In this document: piece after piece, positions 55,244 through 62,544 of the stretch | Layout of the letters: the number at the start of each line of letters is the position of its first letter | How positions within the stretch are numbered: position 1 is the first letter of the stretch | Position numbers and translations under genes: made by a program | Notes under the pieces: generated by a model | The model's database searches: none | The model's input: the letters and a program-made list of their open reading frames with translations, nothing else | What the model was told of the DNA's origin: nothing | NCBI RefSeq assembly: GCF_000011065.1 | Contig: NC_004663.1 | Coordinates: 558,001 to 622,000 of the forward strand | Source: Bacteroides thetaiotaomicron VPI-5482 | Lineage (GTDB): Bacteria > Bacteroidota > Bacteroidia > Bacteroidales > Bacteroidaceae | Length of the DNA: 64,000 bases | Direction of reading: 5' to 3'

Positions 55244-57391
55244 TTATTTTTTGAAGAGCCTGTCTATATCCAGTGATAGTCCTAATGTCAGGTTGGTTCC
55301 CGTCGTGGTAGGAGAGTTGAAATAATAATAATCCGGCACATAGTCGAACAGGTTGTTTACAGCCAGATTCATATTGATCCCTTTTATAATTCCCAACGAG
55401 AAAGTAAGATCCCATATCATATATCCCGGGTATTCGACTGCCTGGCTTCCGGCAGACGGGTTGTTGAAACTATCGTTGTAGATGTTTGTTTTAACTTTTG
55501 ACAGCAAACGTCCGTTGAGTGAGTAGTTGAAATCTATTTTGTTCAGAGTCTTGCCCCAGTCGATTCTTACAGTTGCCGTATGGGGACGTGTATCCGTGAA
55601 TTTCTTTTGACCGTCGCGCATGAACTCATGAATATATGTGTATGACAGACGATAGCCGAGTCCGCAAGGATACTTGGCGGAAACGTTGGCGTCAATTCCT
55701 GCAATATCCATTTTGTCGGTATTGGTATAGATTTGTCCTTTGGGGTCTTCGCTGTAAACGGTATTGATACGATTGTGTACCAGGTTATAATATCCTGTAA
55801 TAGAGAAGTTATAACGACTCTTGGTATATTCGGCAGATACAGAGAAATTATGGCTTGTTTCCGACTTAAGGTCCGGATTACCATAAATCATCATCATATT
55901 TGCCATATTGAACACCATATACATCTCCTTCAGGGTAGGAGAGCGGAATCCTTGCGAATACGATCCTCTTAATGAACAATTGCCTATCTTATACATCATT
56001 CCCAAATGTGGAGACAGATGGCGTACATTGGAGTCGGAGAAGTAGTCGAACCGTAATCCGGCTATCACATTCAGTCTTTCTGTGGGGTTCCAGTCGAACT
56101 GACCGAACGCATCTGCCGTATGCATGGTGTGGTCTGCGTTATCAGTGAATTGGTAAGACATCAGATAATCGCGCAGGTAGTCGGCGCCGACAGTCAGCGT
56201 ATGCTTTCCGTTGAAGGTATAATTATAGAGTGCATGCACATTGTGCTGTACATTACTGTAATCACGCACGTCATTTTTATAAAGAGACTGATAATCACTC
56301 TTATCATACTGGTCGAAAGTATAACCGACTTCAAGGTTACTCATTATATTGAAGGTGTAGTTAGCTTTCATTCCACCGCTGAATCCACGGTATCTGTCCT
56401 GGGTATCCCCCGGTTTATTGCGTTCACGGAAATAATAGCCGACTCTTCCCGTCAGTTTGAGCGTTTCCAGCGGACGGTATATTAAACGTTCTTTGAAGTT
56501 CCACACCCGGCTTCCGAACACTGTAGAGAAATCTCCCGGATTGTCTACGGCATAAGTGTCTACATTATTATACTGCACGTTGGTCAGGCTGTTGAATTTA
56601 CCTGCATTAAATCCTGCAGTGCCACCACACCGCTGGTCGTTGTGTTCGGAGAAACGTGAATTAAGATTTAAGTTCCATGGATCGTCCGATTCGCGGGTGA
56701 TGATGTTAATTACTCCTCCGATAGCACTGGAACCGTAAAGGGTAGATGCAGCACCTTTCACTATCTCTATGCGTTCTACATTGTCGAGATTCAGACGTTC
56801 GTAGTCTACATTATTCAGTGTTTCCCCTGCCAGCCGTTCGCCATCTACCAGAAACAGTACGGAATTACCGCCGAAGCCTTGCATATTAATAGCGGTTTGC
56901 TGATCCATAGAGAAGGAAAATTCGATACCGGGCAACTCTGTTTTCAGCAGGTCGGCAACGTTGTTGGCATTAACTTTCTTAATATCGTCTGAGGTGATAA
57001 CCCGGGTGATGATGGGAGCGTCCTTCAGCAATTTGGGAGTACGGGTACCGGTTACAACGACTGTTCCGAGGTCGAACTGATCTTCGGATAAGCTGAAGTT
57101 AACTTTCTTTCCTTTCTCGGTGGTTATTCTTTTTTGTTCGGTTTGATAACCTATGTAAGATGCAGTAATGATATATGAACCGATTCCCGGCAGTTGTAAT
57201 GTATAGGTTCCGTCAACACTGGTGACGGCTCCTGTTTCTTCTCCTTTTATGGAAATGGTCGCACCTGGTAGGGGTTCACCATTGGTATCAGTAACACGTC
57301 CGCTGATGTGCTCGGTTGATTGTTGTGCGAATGTGGAACAGGTTACTATAAAGGAGAATATCAAGATTGATGCTATAAATGTAGGTTTCAT
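55244..57391 (-). CDS. hmuR: TonB-dependent haem receptor HmuR
   Basis: Outer-membrane receptor, 715 residues. A signal peptide ends at STFAQ (about residue 23). A carboxypeptidase-regulatory-like domain follows (about 29-105, ISGRVTDTNGEPLPGATISIKG), then the TonB box region LGTVVVTGTR, the plug (INMQGFGGNSVLFLVDGERL, GAASTLYGSSAIGGVINIITRES) and the barrel ending in Phe-less LFKK. The haem-receptor signatures FRSPTLKE (FRAP-like) and NPDL (YGNPDLKSETSH) occur together in the barrel. Flanked by hmuY (17 bases upstream) and hmuS (42 bases downstream). Confidence 0.93.
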   Translation of the reverse strand: MKPTFIASILIFSFIVTCSTFAQQSTEHISGRVTDTNGEPLPGATISIKGEETGAVTSVDGTYTLQLPGIGSYIITASYIGYQTEQKRITTEKGKKVNFSLSEDQFDLGTVVVTGTRTPKLLKDAPIITRVITSDDIKKVNANNVADLLKTELPGIEFSFSMDQQTAINMQGFGGNSVLFLVDGERLAGETLNNVDYERLNLDNVERIEIVKGAASTLYGSSAIGGVINIITRESDDPWNLNLNSRFSEHNDQRCGGTAGFNAGKFNSLTNVQYNNVDTYAVDNPGDFSTVFGSRVWNFKERLIYRPLETLKLTGRVGYYFRERNKPGDTQDRYRGFSGGMKANYTFNIMSNLEVGYTFDQYDKSDYQSLYKNDVRDYSNVQHNVHALYNYTFNGKHTLTVGADYLRDYLMSYQFTDNADHTMHTADAFGQFDWNPTERLNVIAGLRFDYFSDSNVRHLSPHLGMMYKIGNCSLRGSYSQGFRSPTLKEMYMVFNMANMMMIYGNPDLKSETSHNFSVSAEYTKSRYNFSITGYYNLVHNRINTVYSEDPKGQIYTNTDKMDIAGIDANVSAKYPCGLGYRLSYTYIHEFMRDGQKKFTDTRPHTATVRIDWGKTLNKIDFNYSLNGRLLSKVKTNIYNDSFNNPSAGSQAVEYPGYMIWDLTFSLGIIKGINMNLAVNNLFDYVPDYYYFNSPTTTGTNLTLGLSLDIDRLFKK

Positions 57392-57408
57392 TCTTTGTAA
57401 TTGGTTTC

Positions 57409-58071
57409 TTAGTTGTTTTCTTCGAAATCAAGTGGATATAGGAAATCGAAGTCGATATAGCCTTTTATGCCTCTGGCATTGGTATAGTTGGTAAAACGAA
57501 TGGCCGCATAGGTATTATCCTTCAACTGTATCAGATAGACTTGATTGGACATGGTGTAAATAGGAGGCATACTTGAAGTGTCTACGTTTAACCAGCCGGA
57601 TAAAATATCATTACGATAGTCTTCTGTATATTTAATGTTTCCTTCCATCATACCGGACATATCGATTGCTATTTTATCTGTCGTCCATTCGTCTTTTACA
57701 AAATTTTCTTCGGCGGGAAGTTTTCCACTGGCCTTCAGGTCATCAATACTTGTATAAGTTGTCTGAAAGGCTGCACCTTCATTGGTTTTGATGTCGTAGC
57801 GGTGGATGGCAAGGTCCCATTTTGCTGGTATCTCGCTCTTATGTTCCTCTCCGATTTCAACAGTCGTTGCTTTACGTTCGGATAGGTCGATATAGACCCA
57901 GTTAGTGTACTCGGTAGCATTGATTTGTGAAAAGCTACTTTCTTTAATCTCCATTTCCGCTTCAATGGGATCGTCATAAATCCCTTCAAACATTCCATTA
58001 CAAGCTGAGAGCGACATAGCCGCTCCCAGTATCATTATATTTTTGAAAATAGCGTTACTGCTTCTTCTCAT
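57409..58071 (-). CDS. hmuY: HmuY-family haem-binding lipoprotein
   Basis: Surface haemophore-like lipoprotein that captures haem and passes it to HmuR. 220 residues with lipobox LSAC (Cys24) and the HmuY fold signatures NWVYIDLSERKATTVE, PAKWDLAIHRYDIKTNEGA and YAAIRFTNYTNARGIKGYIDFDFLYPL. Known homologues coordinate haem through two His or two Met. Here a DMSGMMEG stretch offers Met ligands, as in gut Bacteroides homologues, but the actual ligands cannot be fixed by eye. 17 bases upstream of hmuR. Confidence 0.92.
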   Translation of the reverse strand: MRRSSNAIFKNIMILGAAMSLSACNGMFEGIYDDPIEAEMEIKESSFSQINATEYTNWVYIDLSERKATTVEIGEEHKSEIPAKWDLAIHRYDIKTNEGAAFQTTYTSIDDLKASGKLPAEENFVKDEWTTDKIAIDMSGMMEGNIKYTEDYRNDILSGWLNVDTSSMPPIYTMSNQVYLIQLKDNTYAAIRFTNYTNARGIKGYIDFDFLYPLDFEENN

Positions 58072-58087
58072 TTTTTCTATTAGTTAT

Positions 58088-58972
58088 TTATTGTGCACTA
58101 GTTTTTTTGACGTTTCCGGTGAATACTGCGGTGATTGCCATAGGCATGGCTCCTGGTTTGAAGGCTACCGTAATATTAGCTTTACCATTTGCTGTAACTG
58201 TACCTTCCAGACTTTCACCTGTAATTGGAGTAGTACCGCTTGCGGATTCGGCTGCAGATTCAAATGCGCCTAAACTGAGTGTGTAGCCGTCATCTGCTTT
58301 TTCAACGTTTACTCCGCTAATCGTGAAGTCTCCCAAATTCATATTACCGCCTCCGGTCAAATTGCCAAAACCGTTTAGGGTGATATCTACTGTCGTTTCG
58401 GATGCACGTTTAATGACTGCTTTACAATCTTCGGTAGAACCATATGAACTTCCCATAACGCTGATAGCAAGATTAGTATTATACTTATAAGTAGCGGCTA
58501 CGTAATAAGCAATCGGAGTTTCTGCCTGAATGAAATTGATATCGATGCCACCCATTGGCACAGGAACATTGGCTTTCAGGGTTAGTACTTTAGCATCGCT
58601 GACACTACCTTCCAGTGTATATTCGTAGTTGGCAGGTTCACTTCCTTCCATAGCTAGGGCAACTTCACCTTCGCCTTTAAATGATTTGGAAGAAACTGTC
58701 AGGTTATTCAGGATAAAATCTCCGGATCCTGATTTATAAACCAGATTGACGGTACCATCTGTATTGGCGGTAATTGTTGCGCTGGCATCGTCGCCCATCA
58801 GATAATCAGAGAACATTCTGCTTTCGCCAATAGAATAACCTTTGTAAGTGCCGGCAATGGCTTTTGCTTGCTCTGTATTGTCGGTATCGTCGTTATCGTC
58901 ACTGCAAGATACAAAAGTGAATGAGAATGATAGTGCCATTAGAGCAACCATCCATAAGTTTAATATTTTCAT
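58088..58972 (-). CDS. Lipoprotein with two calycin-like domains, first gene of hmu operon
   Basis: 294 residues with a lipoprotein signal (lipobox FVSC, Cys23) and an Asp-rich linker. The rest falls into two related halves: IAGTYKGYSIG with FILNNLTVSSKS, and VAATYKYNTNLAISVMG with MNLGDFTISGVNV, matching the calycin-like domain seen in Bacteroides lipoproteins near haem genes. It is 16 bases from hmuY and directly behind the operon promoter, so it is expressed with the haem system. A lipocalin-type fold could bind haem or another hydrophobic ligand (inference). Confidence 0.8.
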   Translation of the reverse strand: MKILNLWMVALMALSFSFTFVSCSDDNDDTDNTEQAKAIAGTYKGYSIGESRMFSDYLMGDDASATITANTDGTVNLVYKSGSGDFILNNLTVSSKSFKGEGEVALAMEGSEPANYEYTLEGSVSDAKVLTLKANVPVPMGGIDINFIQAETPIAYYVAATYKYNTNLAISVMGSSYGSTEDCKAVIKRASETTVDITLNGFGNLTGGGNMNLGDFTISGVNVEKADDGYTLSLGAFESAAESASGTTPITGESLEGTVTANGKANITVAFKPGAMPMAITAVFTGNVKKTSAQ

Positions 58973-59013
58973 ACTTAATTTTGATAGATAATGATTAATT
59001 TATTTTTCGTTTG

Positions 59014-59050
59014 CAAAGTTAGGGGGATATATAAGCAGGGACAATACCTA
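59014..59050 (-). promoter_or_regulatory. hmu operon promoter with TAGGTATTG box
   Basis: On the minus strand: TAGGTATTG (59050-59042), 20 bases, then TAACTTTG (59021-59014), a full Bacteroides promoter about 40 bases before the first hmu gene. The TTG at the end of the box is the -33 element. The same box and spacing occur at two other promoters in the window. Confidence 0.78.
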
Positions 59051-59080
59051 AAAGAAATGAAAAAAAATGGGCGTTTAATC

Positions 59081-59122
59081 ATATATAGGTATTGAATAGG
59101 GAAGGATAAGTCCTTATTTTTG
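59081..59122 (+). promoter_or_regulatory. Promoter with TAGGTATTG box upstream of the CDF exporter
   Basis: ATATATAGGTATTG (59081-59094), 20 bases, then TATTTTTG (59115-59122). Divergent from the hmu promoter with the two boxes about 40 bases apart. The first certain gene downstream begins at 59477. Confidence 0.72.
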
Positions 59123-59168
59123 CAGTCATTTACTAATTAAATATTAAAAATACGAAATTGAGAAGAGA

Positions 59169-59430
59169 ATGAAAGGTGGCTACAATAGAAAAGTGTATTG
59201 ACAGGGATTACTTATTTCCTGATTGTATTGTTTACTATGTCTTTAGAGCATGCATTGATGATTTTTATGGAGCACGTGCCTCTATCGTAACTTTCATGGA
59301 ACTGAATCTCATCATGTGGACCAGCTATTTGGTTTTATTGTTTTGTTATGATGAAAACTTTATTGGTGAGCACAGCCCTGTCACCGCTCTTGTTGCATTC
59401 TTGATGTTTGAGAAAAGAGTGAACTAATTT
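59169..59430 (+). other. Possible decayed or small membrane-protein region before the CDF exporter
   Basis: No convincing gene. A GTG frame (59176-59427) gives 83 residues of mixed character. Another frame holds a membrane-like run (LTGITYFLIVLFTM, then a stop), and a third holds HGTESHHVDQLFGFIVLL. Hydrophobic and His-rich runs in different frames look like a short membrane protein broken by frameshifts, or a chance leader. The ATG at 59169 starts only a 10-codon frame. Confidence 0.3.
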
Positions 59431-59476
59431 CTTAGATAACTGTTTCCTAAATATATGATATAAACCTATTTAGAAT

Positions 59477-60376
59477 ATGGAACCTCATCATCACGAACAT
59501 AATCATCGGGTAACGTCTCTTAATAAAGCCTTTATAATAGGTATCGTTCTGAATATCTCTTTCGTTATAGTCGAGTTCGGAGTTGGTTTTTATTACGATT
59601 CTCTGGGATTGCTCTCTGATGCCGGACATAATTTGGGAGATGTGGCAAGCCTGATTCTTGCTATGTTGGCTTTCCGGTTGGAGAAAGTACACCCGAATAG
59701 TCGTTATACCTACGGATATAAGAAAAGTACCATCCTCGTTTCTTTACTAAATGCAGTCATATTATTGGTTGCTGTCGGGATAATTATCGCTGAAAGCATA
59801 GACAAGCTGTTTCATCCGGTATCAGTTGACGGTTCCGCCATTGCCTGGACTGCCGGAGTGGGAGTGGTGGTCAACGCACTTACTGCCTGGCTTTTTATGA
59901 AGGATAAGGATAAAGACCTGAATGTAAAAGGAGCCTACCTGCATATGGCAGCTGACGCACTGGTCTCTGTCGGAGTAGTTGCTTCCGGTATTATTATCAT
60001 GTATACGGGATGGAGCATCATCGATCCGATTATCGGACTGGGCATCGCTGTGATTATTATTGTTTCTACCTGGGGATTACTTCATGACAGTCTTCGATTA
60101 TCGCTGGATGGTGTTCCGGTGGGAATCGATACTCAGCAGATTCAGCAACTGATAGTGGAACAGCCGGGGGTAGAAAGCTGTCATCATCTGCATATTTGGG
60201 CCATCAGTACTACGGAAACGGCTTTGACTGCACACGTTGTAGTGGATGATATAGCAAAAATGGAGGAAATAAAACATCGTATAAAGGAGGCGCTTGAAGC
60301 AGCAGGTATCCATCATGCTACATTAGAGATAGAGGGCGAGGAAGTGACTTGTAGCACAGAATGTTGTGAGGATTGA
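59477..60376 (+). CDS. Cation diffusion facilitator (Zn/Co/Cd exporter, CzcD-like)
   Basis: Inner-membrane proton-coupled metal exporter, 299 residues with six helices. The His-rich N-terminus (MEPHHHEHNHR), the TM2 site DAGHNLGD and the TM5 site HMAADALVS provide the HxxxD pairs typical of zinc transporters. The soluble C-terminal domain (about 205-299) contains CHHLHIWAIS, and the protein ends in CSTECCED, an extra Cys-rich metal-binding tail. Expressed from the TAGGTATTG-type promoter, divergent from the haem operon, which suggests shared metal-responsive control. Confidence 0.94.
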   Translation: MEPHHHEHNHRVTSLNKAFIIGIVLNISFVIVEFGVGFYYDSLGLLSDAGHNLGDVASLILAMLAFRLEKVHPNSRYTYGYKKSTILVSLLNAVILLVAVGIIIAESIDKLFHPVSVDGSAIAWTAGVGVVVNALTAWLFMKDKDKDLNVKGAYLHMAADALVSVGVVASGIIIMYTGWSIIDPIIGLGIAVIIIVSTWGLLHDSLRLSLDGVPVGIDTQQIQQLIVEQPGVESCHHLHIWAISTTETALTAHVVVDDIAKMEEIKHRIKEALEAAGIHHATLEIEGEEVTCSTECCED

Positions 60377-60394
60377 AATAAATCCGTACCTTTG
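60364..60394 (+). promoter_or_regulatory. Promoter of the AspT/YidE-type transporter
   Basis: TTG (60364-60366), 20 bases, then TACCTTTG (60387-60394), overlapping the end of the exporter gene. It lacks the TAGGTATTG box, so this gene appears separately controlled. Confidence 0.65.
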
Positions 60395-60424
60395 CGCCCT
60401 TAAACTAACTAACCTTTAAAAAAC

Positions 60425-62023
60425 ATGTTTACTGACTTATTGCATTCCTCTTATTTCTCGCTCTTTCTGATAGTAGCGTTGGGATTTATGTTAGGAAGAA
60501 TTAAGATTAAGGGGCTATCGCTTGATGTGTCAGCGGTGATCTTTATTGCTCTTCTTTTTGGACACTTTGGTGTTATTATTCCTAAAGAATTAGGAAACTT
60601 CGGTTTGGTACTTTTTATTTTTACCATCGGTATTCAGGCCGGTCCCGGATTCTTCGACTCTTTTCGTAGTAAAGGAAAGACGCTGATTCTCATTACTATG
60701 CTTATTATCTGTTCTGCCTGCCTCACGGCAGTAGGTTTGAAGTATGCGTTCGATATTGATACGCCGAGTGTAGTCGGATTGATTGCAGGAGCTTTGACCA
60801 GTACTCCGGGATTGGCGGTAGCAATTGATAGTACCCACTCTCCGTTAGCATCCATTGCTTACGGTATCGCTTATCCGTTTGGTGTAATCGGAGTGATTTT
60901 GTTTGTGAAGCTGCTTCCCAAAATCATGCGTGTAAATTTGGATCAGGAAGCCCGTCGCCTTGAAATAGAGCGCCGCGGACAATTTCCGGAGTTGGGCACT
61001 TGTATCTACCGTGTCACTAATGCAAGCGTATTCAACCGTAGCTTGATGCAGATCAATGCACGGGCAATGACAGGTGCTGTTATTTCCCGTCTGAAACATA
61101 AAGATGAAATATCCATCCCCACCGCGCATACAGTATTGCACGAAGGAGACTATATTCAGGCAGTAGGCAGTGAGGAATCACTGAATCAGCTGTCTGTATT
61201 AATTGGCGAACGTGAAGAAGGTGAACTTCCTTTGGATAAAACACAGGAAATCGAGTCCTTACTATTGACCAAGAAAGATATGATCAATAAGCAACTGGGT
61301 GATCTGAATTTACAGAAAAACTTCGGTTGTACGGTGACCCGTGTTCGTCGAAGCGGTATTGACTTATCTCCGTCACCGGATTTGGCTTTGAAGTTTGGTG
61401 ATAAACTGATGGTGGTAGGAGAGAAGGAAGGCATCAAAGGAGTAGCCCGCCTACTGGGAAACAATGCGAAGAAACTTTCCGATACTGATTTCTTCCCCAT
61501 CGCGATGGGTATTGTGCTGGGGGTCTTATTTGGTAAGTTGAATATTTCTTTCTCCGATACACTGTCGTTTTCACCTGGATTGACCGGAGGAGTATTGATG
61601 GTGGCGTTGGTTTTGAGTGCCGTTGGTAAGACAGGGCCTATCATTTGGTCTATGTCCGGCCCCGCCAATCAACTGTTGCGGCAGTTAGGTCTGTTGCTTT
61701 TCCTTGCTGAAGTCGGAACCTCTGCCGGAAAGAACCTTGTGGCTACTTTTCAGGAAAGCGGATTACTGATGTTCGGAGTGGGTGCAGCTATCACAGTAGT
61801 ACCGATGCTGGTTGCGGTAATTGTAGGACGCTTGGTATTCAAGATCAACATACTTGATCTACTGGGAACCATTACGGGAGGTATGACCAGTACTCCGGGA
61901 CTGGCTGCTGCCGATTCGATGGTAGACAGTAATATTCCAAGCGTGGCATACGCGACCGTTTATCCGATTGCTATGGTATTCCTTATTTTATTTATACAGG
62001 TGATATCTTCAGCTGTGTATTAA
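60425..62023 (+). CDS. AspT/YidE-family (AAE) transporter with TrkA-C domains
   Basis: 532 residues: five or six N-terminal helices, two cytoplasmic TrkA-C (RCK_C) domains (about 185-350, with EGDYIQAVGSEESL and FGDKLMVVGEKEGI), then a second set of helices. Each membrane half carries the same signature (TSTPGLAVAID and TSTPGLAAADS), showing internal duplication with inverted-type symmetry. The best known member exchanges aspartate and alanine, but most are uncharacterised anion or amino-acid transporters, so the substrate is left open. Confidence 0.88.
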   Translation: MFTDLLHSSYFSLFLIVALGFMLGRIKIKGLSLDVSAVIFIALLFGHFGVIIPKELGNFGLVLFIFTIGIQAGPGFFDSFRSKGKTLILITMLIICSACLTAVGLKYAFDIDTPSVVGLIAGALTSTPGLAVAIDSTHSPLASIAYGIAYPFGVIGVILFVKLLPKIMRVNLDQEARRLEIERRGQFPELGTCIYRVTNASVFNRSLMQINARAMTGAVISRLKHKDEISIPTAHTVLHEGDYIQAVGSEESLNQLSVLIGEREEGELPLDKTQEIESLLLTKKDMINKQLGDLNLQKNFGCTVTRVRRSGIDLSPSPDLALKFGDKLMVVGEKEGIKGVARLLGNNAKKLSDTDFFPIAMGIVLGVLFGKLNISFSDTLSFSPGLTGGVLMVALVLSAVGKTGPIIWSMSGPANQLLRQLGLLLFLAEVGTSAGKNLVATFQESGLLMFGVGAAITVVPMLVAVIVGRLVFKINILDLLGTITGGMTSTPGLAAADSMVDSNIPSVAYATVYPIAMVFLILFIQVISSAVY

Positions 62024-62034
62024 TGAAAATCAGT

Positions 62035-62076
62035 ATATATAGGTATTGATTGTTAAAATAATAGTTTGTATCTTTG
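62035..62076 (+). promoter_or_regulatory. Promoter with TAGGTATTG box upstream of the last TonB receptor
   Basis: ATATATAGGTATTGA (62035-62049) with its TTG at 62046-62048, 20 bases, then TATCTTTG (62069-62076). The box extends to 15 identical bases shared with 59081-59095, and geometry is the same as at the hmu promoter. Confidence 0.75.
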
Positions 62077-62098
62077 CCGCCTCAAAATTTAAGATGAG

Positions 62099-62455
62099 GT
62101 GAAACGATTGTCATTGAATATCATGCGCTGTTTCTTGCCGGTACTGTTTGTATCGTATTTGGTAAGTATCACATTCTTTGCTCACATACACGTGGTCAAT
62201 GGCGTGACAATCGTCCATTCGCATCCTTTCAAGAAAGGGGCGGCACATAAGCACTCAACAGTCGAACTGTTATTAGTTCATTTCCTGTCACATCTGACAA
62301 CGGACGGTGCGGCTGTTGTGTTTGCTCTCTCTCTTTTTATTCCATTCCTCTTGTGGCGGTTGCATGGTATTACGCAGCATACGCACTACTATTCTCCCTA
62401 TCATGGGGTGGTGGCACTCAGAGCCCCTCCTGCTATTCGTTTTTCCGTCATTTGA
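62099..62455 (+). CDS. His-rich small membrane protein
   Basis: 118 residues from GTG 62099 (ATG 62123 would give 110). One N-terminal hydrophobic segment (about 12-29) is followed by an external-type loop dense in His (HIHVVNGVTIVHSHPF, KHSTVE), then a second hydrophobic segment (about 70-87). No family recognised. Directly downstream of a promoter shared in design with the haem and metal genes and 89 bases before a TonB receptor, so a metal-binding accessory role is plausible. The C-terminal 30 residues have two more His and a Tyr-rich patch. Confidence 0.7.
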   Translation: MKRLSLNIMRCFLPVLFVSYLVSITFFAHIHVVNGVTIVHSHPFKKGAAHKHSTVELLLVHFLSHLTTDGAAVVFALSLFIPFLLWRLHGITQHTHYYSPYHGVVALRAPPAIRFSVI

Positions 62456-62544
62456 ACCGATGGTATCCTGCTTTATGGTAAAGCGGGAAGTCCTCATCTG
62501 TTTGTTCACATCATCACTTAACGAAAACGAATAACAAACGAAAA

